Part shown: positions 8,925-17,239 of the stretch, in pieces
How positions within the stretch are numbered: position 1 is the first letter of the stretch
How the letters are laid out: every line of letters begins with the position of its first letter
Assembly: GCF_001721685.1 (NCBI RefSeq)
Contig: NZ_CP012502.1
Coordinates: 1,116,001 to 1,180,000 of the forward strand
Length of the DNA: 64,000 nt
Direction: 5' to 3'
DNA from: Salisediminibacterium beveridgei
GTDB taxonomy: Bacteria > Bacillota > Bacilli > Bacillales > Salisediminibacteriaceae
Position numbers and translations under genes: made by a program
The notes under the pieces: model-generated
Database searches by the model: none
Seen by the model: only the letters and a program-made list of their open reading frames with translations
What the model was told of the DNA's origin: nothing

Positions 8925-9545
8925 ATGACGATTGCAGATCGGCTTCAAGCCTATACAGAACTCGTAAAATTGATCGGGGAATTATACAAGTACCCGGATG
9001 ACGAAGTGGAACAGGCGATTGCAGAAGGCGTATTGGATCAGGAAGTACAAGGGTATCTTGCTGATATTCCTGAAATTCCGATTGAATCGCTTCGTTCTTT
9101 CAAAGATTTACGCGATGCTTCAAACACAGCGAAAAAACAGTTCATGACCGCTTACTCAGGGATTAGTGCACCGTTTCATCCGCCGGTGGAATCCCTTTAT
9201 AAACCATGGAGCGTTGATCCAGGGGATCAGACAGGGCTCTATAACAAAAAAGGATTCTACATGGGTGATTCTGCGCTTCATATGAAGCACCTTTTGGCAC
9301 ACTATCAGATTCAGGTGCCAAAAGACTATGAGATGATGCCCGATCACCTGGCAATCACGCTGGAGTTTTATGCGATGCTGATCGAGCAGGACCTTGAAGC
9401 TGCAGAAGTTTTTCGTCGGGATCATCTGAACTGGCTTGATGATTTTCACAAGAACCATCAGGAAATAGACGATGTACCTTTTTATGATTATCTGCTCAAC
9501 GTACTGATCGGCACGGTTTCGGTCAGTCCGAAAGAGCTCACTTAA
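8925..9545 (+). CDS. srrD: TorD/DmsD-family molybdoenzyme maturation chaperone, SrrD
   Basis: A 206-aa, mostly helical cytoplasmic protein. The ATG at 8925 is chosen because AGAAGGTG precedes it; an in-frame TTG at 8886 overlapping srrC would add 13 residues without a site. The family signature near residues 135-145, [11 protein letters not shown], is present, as is VESLY in the middle. TorD/DmsD proteins bind the Tat signal of the apo-enzyme and hold it until the molybdenum cofactor is inserted, so its client should be SrrA. It sits between the anchor gene and the last lipoprotein gene. Confidence 0.85.
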   Translation: MTIADRLQAYTELVKLIGELYKYPDDEVEQAIAEGVLDQEVQGYLADIPEIPIESLRSFKDLRDASNTAKKQFMTAYSGISAPFHPPVESLYKPWSVDPGDQTGLYNKKGFYMGDSALHMKHLLAHYQIQVPKDYEMMPDHLAITLEFYAMLIEQDLEAAEVFRRDHLNWLDDFHKNHQEIDDVPFYDYLLNVLIGTVSVSPKELT

Positions 9546-9561
9546 GAAAGGAGTGAACAGA

Positions 9562-10818
9562 ATGAAGAAATGGACAATCAGTTTCATTTCGCTTGCAGGT
9601 GTTCTTGCACTCAGTGCATGTGGCTCTTCGCAAGCAAGCGAATCAGAACCCACTTCGTTTCTGCCAATGGAACCCGATACATCTCCTTATATTATCGAAA
9701 CGGAAGAAGAGGATGACGGTCCGGAAGACGTTCCATACAACGAGGATTGGGATTATATTGATACCGCACAATTATCTCGGTTAATGGATGGATTACCGGA
9801 GATCAGTCAGGACCGGTCCACTTATGACGAGGTACCGCCTGAATGGGATAAGGTCGCACTGATTGACAGTCGCCCACCTGAAGTATATGCAGCCGGACAC
9901 ATTAACGGAGCCATCAATATCCCGGACAGCAACTTTGACAATTACAGTGACCTTCTTCCGGAGGATTTGGATACGAAACTGATCTTCTACTGTGGCGGTC
10001 TGCACTGTCCGTTAAGTGGCAGTTCGTCAGAAAAAGCTGAGGAAATGGGTTATGAGAATACCTACGTTTATCAGGAAGGAACGCCTTTTTGGAAAGAGGA
10101 AGGAAATTATTTTACGGTAACACCGGAATATGTGGAAGAACAGATTTTGGAATCCAATGTTGTACGAGACGATACTGAACCTGTCATGATTATTGATACA
10201 AGAACCTACGCCGGCTATTTCGGTGAACATATTCCTACTGCTGTATTTTGGGATGACACACAATACGGTTCGAAGTATCAAGGGTTTGCACCAGCAAATA
10301 AAGATGCAGAGATCATCATCTACTGTGGCGGTTTCTTCTGTCATAAGAGTCCCCAGTTGGCGAACGAATTGCTCGCAGATGGTTATACAAATGTGAAGGT
10401 GCTGTCAGGCGGAATGCCGGCCTGGAAGCAGGCTGGACTGCCGACATTCGGCATGGACACAGCGGATTCAGAGTTTGATGTGTCGGCCGGGAAAGTGGAT
10501 CGATCCGTTTCAGCAGATGAATTTGATGAATTTGTCGATTCCGGTGCAACCATTGTCGATGTTCGCGGTGACAGTGAAGTGGCCGGGGGAATGATTGATG
10601 GTGCGCTTCATATTCCGGATGGTGATATTCATGCCAACGATCCAAGCGTTGAGGAGAAATTGCCGGATGACTTGAGTACAACATTAGTGATACACTGTGC
10701 CAGCGGTGCCCGGGCTGCAGGTGTTGTGGAAAATATTGCAGATTTCGGCTATGAGGAAGTATATTATTGGGACGGCGGAATCTCGATTTCCGAAGATGGA
10801 AGCTATACGCTTGACTAA
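9562..10818 (+). CDS. srrF: Triple-rhodanese lipoprotein, SrrF-like
   Basis: A 418-aa lipoprotein (lipobox LSAC, Cys20). AAAGGAG ends 9 bp before the ATG at 9562; the in-frame GTG at 9553 would touch it. Three rhodanese domains follow an acidic linker: domain 1 with IDSRPPEVYAAGHINGA and loop YCGGLHCPLS, domain 2 with IDTRTYAGYFGEH and loop YCGGFFCHKS, domain 3 with VDVRGDSEVAGG and loop HCASGARAAG. All three catalytic Cys are kept. The first two loops carry a second Cys five residues later (CGGxxC), unusual for rhodaneses and able to form a disulfide or bind a chalcogen pair. It is the last operon gene and fits the 45-kDa SrrF I remember from B. selenitireducens. Confidence 0.82.
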   Translation: MKKWTISFISLAGVLALSACGSSQASESEPTSFLPMEPDTSPYIIETEEEDDGPEDVPYNEDWDYIDTAQLSRLMDGLPEISQDRSTYDEVPPEWDKVALIDSRPPEVYAAGHINGAINIPDSNFDNYSDLLPEDLDTKLIFYCGGLHCPLSGSSSEKAEEMGYENTYVYQEGTPFWKEEGNYFTVTPEYVEEQILESNVVRDDTEPVMIIDTRTYAGYFGEHIPTAVFWDDTQYGSKYQGFAPANKDAEIIIYCGGFFCHKSPQLANELLADGYTNVKVLSGGMPAWKQAGLPTFGMDTADSEFDVSAGKVDRSVSADEFDEFVDSGATIVDVRGDSEVAGGMIDGALHIPDGDIHANDPSVEEKLPDDLSTTLVIHCASGARAAGVVENIADFGYEEVYYWDGGISISEDGSYTLD

Positions 10819-10830
10819 TTTTTAAATCTG

Positions 10831-10866
10831 AAAAACCCTGATTGCCTCTTGGGCAATCAGGGTTTT
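10831..10866. terminator. Bidirectional terminator between srrF and ald
   Basis: AAAAACCCTGATTGCC and GGCAATCAGGGTTTT form a perfect 12-bp stem around a 5-nt loop, with A and T tracts on either side. It serves the converging srr operon and the ald gene. Confidence 0.9.
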
Positions 10867-10882
10867 AATCGTATGGTATCGA

Positions 10883-11998
10883 TCAAGGCATTACTTCATC
10901 CAGCGGTTTATATACGAGACCAAGATCCTTCGCAACGGCTTCATAGGTGATATAACCACCGGCGGTATTGACACCCTGCCTTAGCCCTGAAACATGTTTC
11001 AGGGCTTCTGTGAGGCCGAAATTTGCGACTCTCAGCGCGTAAGGGACGGTCACATTCGTCAAGCCGAGAGTGGACGTTCTCGGAACTGCCCCCGGCATAT
11101 TGGCTACGGCGTAATGGACCACGCCATGCTTTACATAGGTTGGATCATCGTGCGTGGTGATTGTATCAACGGTTTCTACAATTCCACCCTGGTCAATGGC
11201 CACATCGACGATGACAGACCCGGGATGCATCGTCTTGATCATATCTTCTGTGACGAGAGTGGGTGCTTTTGCACCCGGAATCAAAACAGCTCCGATGATG
11301 AGGTCCGATTCTTTCACCGCATGGGCAATGTTCAGCGGATTACTCATGATGGTATTGATTGCTGTGCCGAACTGATCGTCAAGCTGTCTCAGACGTTCCG
11401 GATTGAGGTCGATGATGGTTACATCCGCGCCAAGTCCCATCGCAATTTTCGCTGCATTGGTTCCGACGACACCGCCTCCGATGACGGTCACTTTCCCCCG
11501 TTTTACGCCAGGAATACCGGATAACAGCACGCCTGAACCGCCATGGGGTTTCTCCAGGAATTGTGCACCGATCTGAGATGCCATCCGTCCGGCGACTTCA
11601 CTCATCGGTGTCAATAAGGGCAGGGTACCGTTCACTTCAACGGTTTCATAGGCAATCGCGGTCGTCTTATTTTCAGTTAATGCTTTGGCGAGTGCCGGTT
11701 CGGCCGCGAGATGAAGGTAAGTGAACAAAATCAAATCCTCCCTGAACCATTTGTATTCAGGTTCAAGCGGTTCCTTAACCTTCATAATCATAGTGGACTG
11801 CTGCCAGACGTCTGCTGCATCATGCATCATTGTTGCACCGGCCTGTTCATACGCTTCGTCTGTGAAACCGCTTTCAATTCCAGCTGAACGTTCAACGTAT
11901 ATGTCATGTCCTGCCTGTTTGAATGTCATGACTCCGGCGGGTGTCAAGGCCACACGGTTTTCGTTATTTTTGATCTCTTTTGGAATTCCAATGATCAT
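10883..11998 (-). CDS. ald: Alanine dehydrogenase
   Basis: A 371-aa NAD-dependent alanine dehydrogenase (L-alanine + NAD + water to pyruvate + NH4 + NADH). It starts [20 protein letters not shown], the family signature. The Rossmann motif [13 protein letters not shown] is at about 170-185 and [15 protein letters not shown] near 260-275. Length is standard. In Bacillus the enzyme supports growth on alanine and spore-related metabolism. GGAGG lies 9 bp before the ATG. It is a single gene with its own promoter and the shared terminator at 10831-10866. Confidence 0.95.
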   Translation of the reverse strand: MIIGIPKEIKNNENRVALTPAGVMTFKQAGHDIYVERSAGIESGFTDEAYEQAGATMMHDAADVWQQSTMIMKVKEPLEPEYKWFREDLILFTYLHLAAEPALAKALTENKTTAIAYETVEVNGTLPLLTPMSEVAGRMASQIGAQFLEKPHGGSGVLLSGIPGVKRGKVTVIGGGVVGTNAAKIAMGLGADVTIIDLNPERLRQLDDQFGTAINTIMSNPLNIAHAVKESDLIIGAVLIPGAKAPTLVTEDMIKTMHPGSVIVDVAIDQGGIVETVDTITTHDDPTYVKHGVVHYAVANMPGAVPRTSTLGLTNVTVPYALRVANFGLTEALKHVSGLRQGVNTAGGYITYEAVAKDLGLVYKPLDEVMP

Positions 11999-12041
11999 AA
12001 CCGACTACCTCCAAATGAATAAAATGAATAGCTCTGTTCCT

Positions 12042-12070
12042 ATCTTATCTGTTTAGAGGATGATATACAA
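12042..12070 (-). promoter_or_regulatory. Candidate sigma-A promoter of ald
   Basis: On the minus strand TTGTAT and TAAGAT are separated by 17 bp, about 43 bp upstream of the ald start codon. Confidence 0.55.
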
Positions 12071-12082
12071 TCATGCATAAAG

Positions 12083-12107
12083 AAAAACTTGCCAGAAGGC
12101 AAGTTTT
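12083..12107. terminator. Terminator of the KTSC-like gene
   Basis: AAAACTTGCC and GGCAAGTTTT flank a 4-nt loop. Read on the minus strand it ends in TTTTTC, downstream of the small gene at 12116-12331. Confidence 0.8.
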
Positions 12108-12115
12108 CGAAATCT

Positions 12116-12331
12116 TCAGTTTTTCATGTCTTCCGGAGGATACTTTTTCAGAATGGTATCTTCATAGTATCTTCTCATCTGACTGCTCGACAAAAGACCA
12201 ATGTAATCAAATTTATTGACTTCGTAGTGGAGGAAATATTTCCCTGAAGAGAATCGGACATGCAGTTGCTTGTTCGAATCATCAAACTTCAGGTGATCAA
12301 AATAACCATCGCGTATTGTAGTTTGTTCCAT
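12116..12331 (-). CDS. Small KTSC-domain-like protein
   Basis: A 71-aa protein preceded by AAGGAGG with ideal spacing. The pattern (hydrophobic strand LKFDDSNKQLHVRF, then SGKYFLHYEV, then a C-terminal helix with RRYYEDTILKKYP) resembles KTSC domains, short folds that often occur alone or next to nucleic-acid enzymes and whose role is unclear. The KTSC residues themselves are not all visible, so the assignment rests on overall pattern. It is a monocistronic minus-strand gene with its own terminator, between ald and the thioredoxin-like gene. Confidence 0.6.
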   Translation of the reverse strand: MEQTTIRDGYFDHLKFDDSNKQLHVRFSSGKYFLHYEVNKFDYIGLLSSSQMRRYYEDTILKKYPPEDMKN

Positions 12332-12399
12332 ATATCGACGCCTCCTTGAAATGTGGTCAGTATACAGAACTGTACCCGAAATACTGATTGTAAAAACGA

Positions 12400-12627
12400 T
12401 TACATGAAGTGATGGACAATTTCATCGCGACTTAATAACTTCCCGGTGGCAACCACCTTTTGATCGATGATCAACGCAGGGGAGTAAAAAACATGACTGG
12501 CGCATTCAGGACGCTTGGAAGAGATCAGAACATCCGCTTCAATGCCGAGCTCTTTAATGACTTCTTTTACCCGTTGTTCGAAGACCCTGCCTTTAATATT
12601 CTCATTTACATAGACTTGAATATTCAA
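12400..12627 (-). CDS. Thioredoxin-fold protein lacking the CxxC motif
   Basis: A 75-aa protein. The TTG at 12627 is chosen because AGAGGTGAT lies just upstream; the in-frame GTG at 12636 would sit inside that ribosome binding site. The C-terminal half (YSPALIIDQKVVATGKLLSRDEI) is typical of the small thioredoxin-like redox-active disulfide family, including the cis-Pro. The N-terminal position that normally holds CxxC reads NENIKGR, so no catalytic cysteine pair exists. One Cys remains in RPECASH. A disulfide exchange role is therefore unlikely; a binding role is possible. A perfect TATAAT lies upstream on the minus strand (about 12656-12661). Confidence 0.6.
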   Translation of the reverse strand: MNIQVYVNENIKGRVFEQRVKEVIKELGIEADVLISSKRPECASHVFYSPALIIDQKVVATGKLLSRDEIVHHFM

Positions 12628-12766
12628 AGCGATCACCTCTTTCCTCTGTACTTCTATTATAATACAGTGGATGGAAATCAGACCTTGTGAATTGTGTACA
12701 TTACTTGGCAGTTTTGTTATGTATTTGTGAACCTGAGCAGAAGGCCGCGCAAACTTCGTGAAATAC

Positions 12767-12796
12767 TTGCGAAAATAAATAAACTAAGTCTAAAAT
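12767..12796 (+). promoter_or_regulatory. Candidate sigma-A promoter of the GGDEF-EAL gene
   Basis: TTGCGA and TAAAAT are 18 bp apart. Transcription would start near 12803, supporting the ATG at 12869 as the start. TTGTGAA elements lie upstream at 12685 and 12725, with TCGTGAA near 12756. Confidence 0.5.
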
Positions 12797-12868
12797 AGAA
12801 TGTGTGATGATCGGGTTTTCATATGTGAAACATGGGTACTACAGCTTGCCAGACTGGGAGAGAAGCAA

Positions 12869-14650
12869 ATGAGCCGGAAATCAAAAAGTGTCGAATTGTT
12901 GAACGAGTGGATCGGTGAGTTCTTAAATACTGAATATACATACGCACATACGAGCTGTGATTTAACCAGGCAGCTGTCTTTGATCACGGAAATAATCGGA
13001 GAGTCTCTTAGTATCCTTGTGACGGATGATCAAGACAGGCTGGTCTATGCAAGTGACAGCTATTGTTCACTTTTCACATACGAGAAAGAGTTCCCATCAG
13101 GAGCGCACATCGATGATGTGATTCAATTCAGATTTTTGAATGATCACGATATGCGGGCATTGAATCAAGCACGTCAGTCCTCTTCGCATGTTTCGTTTGA
13201 CTGCGTTCAATCCACAGCGTTTGGAAAGCAGATTTCCTATAGAACATCGTTCGTTCCGATCAAAGATCACAAACAGGTGCATAGAGCATCCCTTTATGTC
13301 ATCGCCGATCAGAAGCCGGATAAGCAGGGATCTGTTGTGCAACAGGAGGTCGTGTACGATCAGATGACTGGACTGAAAAACCGTGATCAATTCGAACTGG
13401 AAGTGGAACAAAAATGTCAAAACCAGCATGAAGATGCTCAGTTGGCGTTGCTATTTTTCGATCTGGACCGGTTTAAATATTATAACGCAACGCTGGGGCA
13501 ATTAACGGGGGACAGGCTTTTAAAAGAAGTGGCTACTCGACTCACGGCCATCCAGGATCAGCGAATGGAGATCTATCGTTTCGGTGGAGACCAATTTGCG
13601 ATCTTGATTGAAGGCTACCCAAGTATGACGTATATTCATAAAGTGGCAAAAGACGTCTGTCATTTTTTCAAGCAACCATTTGTTCTCTCGAATCATGAAT
13701 TGAAAGTATCTGCAAGCGTCGGAGTGTCTTTATTGCCGGACACTGCAAAAACTAAGGGAGATCTGATTCACCAGGCGGAGATGGCGATGCAGGTATCGAA
13801 AGAGAAAGGCCCGTCAACTTATCATGTCTACATAGAGGAAATGCATTGTCATTACACCAAACAATTGACGCTGGAAAAACGTTTGAATAAAGCGATCGAA
13901 GAAAAAAGCTTTCAGCTTCATTATCAGCCACAGTATGATTTTTACAGCCAGCAGGTCGTCGGGTTCGAAGCCTTGATCCGCTGGTTTGATGAAGACCTGG
14001 GCTATGTGCCACCCGATCAGTTCATTACAGTCGCGGAAGAGACCGGCCTGATTATTCCCATCGGAAGACAAGTACTGGATCAGGCTTGTCAAAAGGGGAA
14101 AGACTGGTACGATAATGGCCTGAATATTCGTGTAGGAGTGAATGTTTCTCCGGTGCAATTCCAGCATCCTGATTTTATTCAATCGGTGAAATGGACGTTA
14201 GTAAAGACAGGACTGCCAGCAGAACGCCTGGATATTGAAATCACCGAGAATGTTCTCTTGTATAATAAAGAGGCCTGCATGAACACCCTCGAACAGCTCA
14301 AAGCCATCGGGGTGCATATTTCCATTGATGATTTTGGAACAGGGTTCAGTTCACTGAGTTATCTCCGTACGTTTCCCGTGGATATGCTGAAAATCGACCA
14401 ATCCTTCGTCAGGGAACTGAAGAGAAATCACAATGATCAGGCGATTGTCACTTCCATTATTCAGCTGGCGCATAATATGGGCATGAAAGTGATAGCGGAA
14501 GGTGTGGAGACAAGTGATTCATTGAATTTCCTCATGGATCAGCACTGTGATCAAATGCAGGGTTACCTCTACAGCAGGCCGATTCCGCCGGAACAATTAC
14601 CATTATTTTTAACCGAAAATCGTGTCATGCATCGATCTTCTGAAACATAG
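12869..14650 (+). CDS. PAS-GGDEF-EAL protein, probable c-di-GMP phosphodiesterase
   Basis: A 593-aa cytoplasmic protein. The ATG at 12869 follows GGGAGAG and lies downstream of the predicted transcription start; the longer frame from 12800 does not. A PAS-like sensor occupies about 35-150, GGDEF about 165-320 and EAL about 340-580. The GGDEF signature is GGDQF (239-243), with Gln replacing the Glu needed for cyclase activity, so diguanylate cyclase activity is doubtful. The EAL domain looks complete: EAL at 367-369, NVSPVQF, ITEN, DDFGTGFSSLSYL, KIDQSFV and AEGVET. The likely activity is c-di-GMP hydrolysis, perhaps with GTP sensed by the degenerate GGDEF. It is monocistronic with a terminator, next to a two-component system. 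Confidence 0.88.
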   Translation: MSRKSKSVELLNEWIGEFLNTEYTYAHTSCDLTRQLSLITEIIGESLSILVTDDQDRLVYASDSYCSLFTYEKEFPSGAHIDDVIQFRFLNDHDMRALNQARQSSSHVSFDCVQSTAFGKQISYRTSFVPIKDHKQVHRASLYVIADQKPDKQGSVVQQEVVYDQMTGLKNRDQFELEVEQKCQNQHEDAQLALLFFDLDRFKYYNATLGQLTGDRLLKEVATRLTAIQDQRMEIYRFGGDQFAILIEGYPSMTYIHKVAKDVCHFFKQPFVLSNHELKVSASVGVSLLPDTAKTKGDLIHQAEMAMQVSKEKGPSTYHVYIEEMHCHYTKQLTLEKRLNKAIEEKSFQLHYQPQYDFYSQQVVGFEALIRWFDEDLGYVPPDQFITVAEETGLIIPIGRQVLDQACQKGKDWYDNGLNIRVGVNVSPVQFQHPDFIQSVKWTLVKTGLPAERLDIEITENVLLYNKEACMNTLEQLKAIGVHISIDDFGTGFSSLSYLRTFPVDMLKIDQSFVRELKRNHNDQAIVTSIIQLAHNMGMKVIAEGVETSDSLNFLMDQHCDQMQGYLYSRPIPPEQLPLFLTENRVMHRSSET

Positions 14651-14685
14651 TCAAAAACTGTTCCCACTCAGGGGACAGTTTTTGA
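14651..14685 (+). terminator. Rho-independent terminator
   Basis: TCAAAAACTGTTCCC and GGGGACAGTTTTTGA form a long stem around a short loop, directly after the GGDEF-EAL stop codon. Confidence 0.85.
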
Positions 14686-14693
14686 TTTAACCC

Positions 14694-14722
14694 TGTGAAG
14701 TCGTGTACATTTCCGGTAAACT
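14694..14722 (+). promoter_or_regulatory. Candidate promoter of the two-component operon
   Basis: TAAACT lies 17 bp after TGTGAA, which occupies the -35 position. The weak -35 fits activator control. The stretch CTGTGAAGTCGTGTACATT resembles TTGTGAATTGTGTACATT at about 12685, upstream of the neighbouring GGDEF-EAL gene. Confidence 0.4.
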
Positions 14723-14753
14723 AGAGGCAGAAAGATACGCAGGAGGGTGTATA

Positions 14754-15455
14754 ATGGAGAATCAGAAATACACGATTTTAATCGCGGATGATGAGATAGA
14801 TATGGTGAATTTCCTTTCGGAGTATATTGCAGAGGAAGGGTACCATGCTGTTCAGGCATTCAACGGGAAAGAAATGCTCGAGGTCGTCAACAACAGGAAA
14901 GTGGATCTCGTATTGCTCGACGTCATGATGCCGGAAATGGATGGGATGGAAGCTTTGAAGGAACTGAGAACGCGTCGGAACATCCCGGTGATTATGGTCA
15001 CGGCAAAGTCTGATGAGAATGACCGGATCGAAGGACTGAAAAGCGGGGCAGATGATTACATCGTGAAACCGTTCAGCCCGAAAGAGCTGGTTGCGAGAAT
15101 TGAAGCTCAGCTTCGCAGAAGTTATGGTTTCAAAGAAGAAGAGGAATCGGAGGAATTGCAATTTCAGGATATCAAAGTCAACCTCGGTTCCCGAAAAGTA
15201 TTTACTGATGGAAAACCCGTTTCTTTAACGAGAAAAGAATTTGATTTGCTGGTTCATTTTATGACTCACCCGGATCAGGTCTTTAACCGTGAGCAACTCC
15301 TCGATCATGTCTGGGGTGTGAACTATACAGCGGGTGGCCACAGAACCGTTGATACACATATGAAGACAATGCGTTATAAAATGGGGCAAAGCGGGGATTA
15401 TTTCCGTACGGTTTATGGTGTTGGTTATGTTCTCGAATATGGTGACAAGCGATGA
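14754..15455 (+). CDS. OmpR/PhoB-family response regulator
   Basis: A 233-aa protein. The ATG at 14754 follows AGGAGGGTG. The receiver domain (about 6-120) has the DDE acidic pocket at 12-14, phospho-acceptor Asp56 in LLDVMMPEMDG, and the conserved Lys in IVKPFSPKEL. The C-terminal winged helix (about 135-233) carries SLTRKEFDLLVHF, VWG and RTVDTHMKTMR. It overlaps the kinase start by 4 bp (ATGA) and is its cognate regulator. Close in type to YycF/PhoP/ResD-like regulators, but I cannot assign the signal. Confidence 0.93.
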   Translation: MENQKYTILIADDEIDMVNFLSEYIAEEGYHAVQAFNGKEMLEVVNNRKVDLVLLDVMMPEMDGMEALKELRTRRNIPVIMVTAKSDENDRIEGLKSGADDYIVKPFSPKELVARIEAQLRRSYGFKEEEESEELQFQDIKVNLGSRKVFTDGKPVSLTRKEFDLLVHFMTHPDQVFNREQLLDHVWGVNYTAGGHRTVDTHMKTMRYKMGQSGDYFRTVYGVGYVLEYGDKR

Positions 15456-16876
15456 AAATCAGTCTCAGGCTGAAAACATGGGTGTTCATCATTTTATTTA
15501 CAGCAACTTCACTCATCTCGGTTGTGTTTTTGACGAATTATCTCTACGAATCCTTTTATTTAACAAACCAGGGTGATCAGCTCGAAGGCAGGGGAAACAA
15601 TCTGGCTGAGGTATATTATCAGGCAGAAACCGAAGCGCAATTTGAGTATTTTTATGACCTGGCAGAATTTATGTCCCGCTGTGCGGTGGCAAGTATCGCC
15701 ATCAATGAAATCGAGGAAGACGGGTTTAATGGGCGAATTTCCCGATCGATTCCGCTTGAAGAGGATGAATATGCGTTGACAGATGACGAACTGACGACAT
15801 TGACGGCAGGAGGAACCCTCCGTTTTACAAGGGAAGGCATCGACAAGGACCACCTCATTATCACGATGCCGTTGATGGATTCGGCTGAAGAGGATATGGA
15901 AGCCATTATTACCATTTCCACACCGGTGGATGCAGCATTTTCCCCTTTTGATTCCTTGCGTGGCATTTTATTCGTTGCCATGGGGCTGGCGTTCGTCGTG
16001 ATTGTATTTGTCCTGAATAAAGTAACAAGTTATGTCATCGATCCGATCAGACACATGATAACGGCTTCAAAAAAATGGGGACAAGGTGATTTTTCCGAAA
16101 AGGTTCAGGTTGCGACCAATGATGAAATCGGGCAACTGGCAGAAGCATTTAATCAGATGACGGATTCTCTGGATGCGGCCGATAAGCAGAAGCAGGAATT
16201 TCTCGGGAATGTATCTCATGAACTCCGAACGCCACTAAGTTACCTGAAAGGATACTCTGAGGTTCTCCTGGAAAAACACCGGAACGGGGAAGAACTCGAT
16301 GAGCGTCATATCGAAAAAATCCAGGCAGAGGGGAACCGGATGGAAAAACTGATTCATGACCTTCTCGATCTTGCCCGTTTGGAGGGCGATACGTACCCGG
16401 TTGAGAAAACACCGATTCCGCTTGCCCAACTTGTTGAAGACGTATGCGAACGAATGGACTTGATTGCAAAACATGACGAGATGGCCGTGAATACATCCCT
16501 TGATTATGGTATTATTATCGAAGGAGATGAGAGCCGCCTGGAACAAGTGGTCAGTAATTTGATTGAAAATGCGATCAGATATGGAAAAGATGGTGGCATT
16601 GTTGATGTCTCGCTTGAACAGTCCGGGAGCTCTGCCTTGTTGAAGGTGCGAGACTATGGACAAGGGATGCCGAAAGAAACACTGAACAGATTGACGGAAC
16701 GCTTTTACCGGGTGGAACGTTCCCGCTCCAAGTCGCTTGGTGGAACAGGACTCGGACTGACGATTGTGAATGAAATTGTGAAGAAGCATGAGGGTGTTTT
16801 GACCTTTGAATCCGAACCGGGAGAGGGAACGACAGCAGTCGTGACGATCCCGTGCTTTGAAGATGATTTTGCGTAA
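15452..16876 (+). CDS. Sensor histidine kinase
   Basis: A 474-aa membrane kinase. TM1 spans about 10-30, an extracytoplasmic sensor of ~140 residues follows, then TM2 at about 170-190, HAMP (about 195-247), and HisKA with phospho-acceptor His256 in NVSHELRTPLSYLKGY. The HATPase domain shows N-box NLIENAIRYG, G1 DYGQGMP and G2 GGTGLGL. It is the partner of the preceding response regulator. The acidic sensor domain matches no family I recognise. A small membrane protein gene follows 17 bp later and may belong to the same signalling unit. Confidence 0.93.
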   Translation: MKISLRLKTWVFIILFTATSLISVVFLTNYLYESFYLTNQGDQLEGRGNNLAEVYYQAETEAQFEYFYDLAEFMSRCAVASIAINEIEEDGFNGRISRSIPLEEDEYALTDDELTTLTAGGTLRFTREGIDKDHLIITMPLMDSAEEDMEAIITISTPVDAAFSPFDSLRGILFVAMGLAFVVIVFVLNKVTSYVIDPIRHMITASKKWGQGDFSEKVQVATNDEIGQLAEAFNQMTDSLDAADKQKQEFLGNVSHELRTPLSYLKGYSEVLLEKHRNGEELDERHIEKIQAEGNRMEKLIHDLLDLARLEGDTYPVEKTPIPLAQLVEDVCERMDLIAKHDEMAVNTSLDYGIIIEGDESRLEQVVSNLIENAIRYGKDGGIVDVSLEQSGSSALLKVRDYGQGMPKETLNRLTERFYRVERSRSKSLGGTGLGLTIVNEIVKKHEGVLTFESEPGEGTTAVVTIPCFEDDFA

Positions 16877-16893
16877 AAAGGAGGCAGTGTGTC

Positions 16894-17154
16894 ATGCAAA
16901 AACTGTTGATGTGGATTGGCCTTGGTGTATTGGGCGGATGGATTTTGGCCCTGTTAGTGAATTTTACGATTTATCAGGAAGTATCCACTTATTATATGGT
17001 GATCCATCCATTACTCGATGGGATCATCTTTATGACGGTCATGTTCGGGGCTTATCTTCTCGTATGGCGCAGTTATAAAAAGAGCGTGAAAACAGCGACG
17101 GTTCAACTTGGTTCGCTCGGACTGTTTTTCATGGTATTGGCATTTATCGTCTGA
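16894..17154 (+). CDS. Small three-TM membrane protein of unknown function
   Basis: An 86-aa protein of about three hydrophobic helices (about 4-26, 38-57 and 70-86) with a basic loop RSYKKSVK between the last two. AAAAAGGAGG lies upstream of the ATG and the gene starts 17 bp after the kinase stop with no terminator between, so it is probably co-transcribed. I recognise no family. Small membrane proteins in such a position sometimes modulate the neighbouring kinase, which is a guess here. Confidence 0.7.
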   Translation: MQKLLMWIGLGVLGGWILALLVNFTIYQEVSTYYMVIHPLLDGIIFMTVMFGAYLLVWRSYKKSVKTATVQLGSLGLFFMVLAFIV

Positions 17155-17239
17155 AGAAATCCCGGACAGTTTGCCAGAAACGGTTGGGGAAAACCTGTAG
17201 ATCCCTCTGTCATTCACCGAGGGTGAAAGATCTGCCATA

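Noticed and set aside
3865..10818. Selenocysteine use in the srr operon
   Set aside because: All six frames run through without internal TGA and the active sites carry Cys codons.
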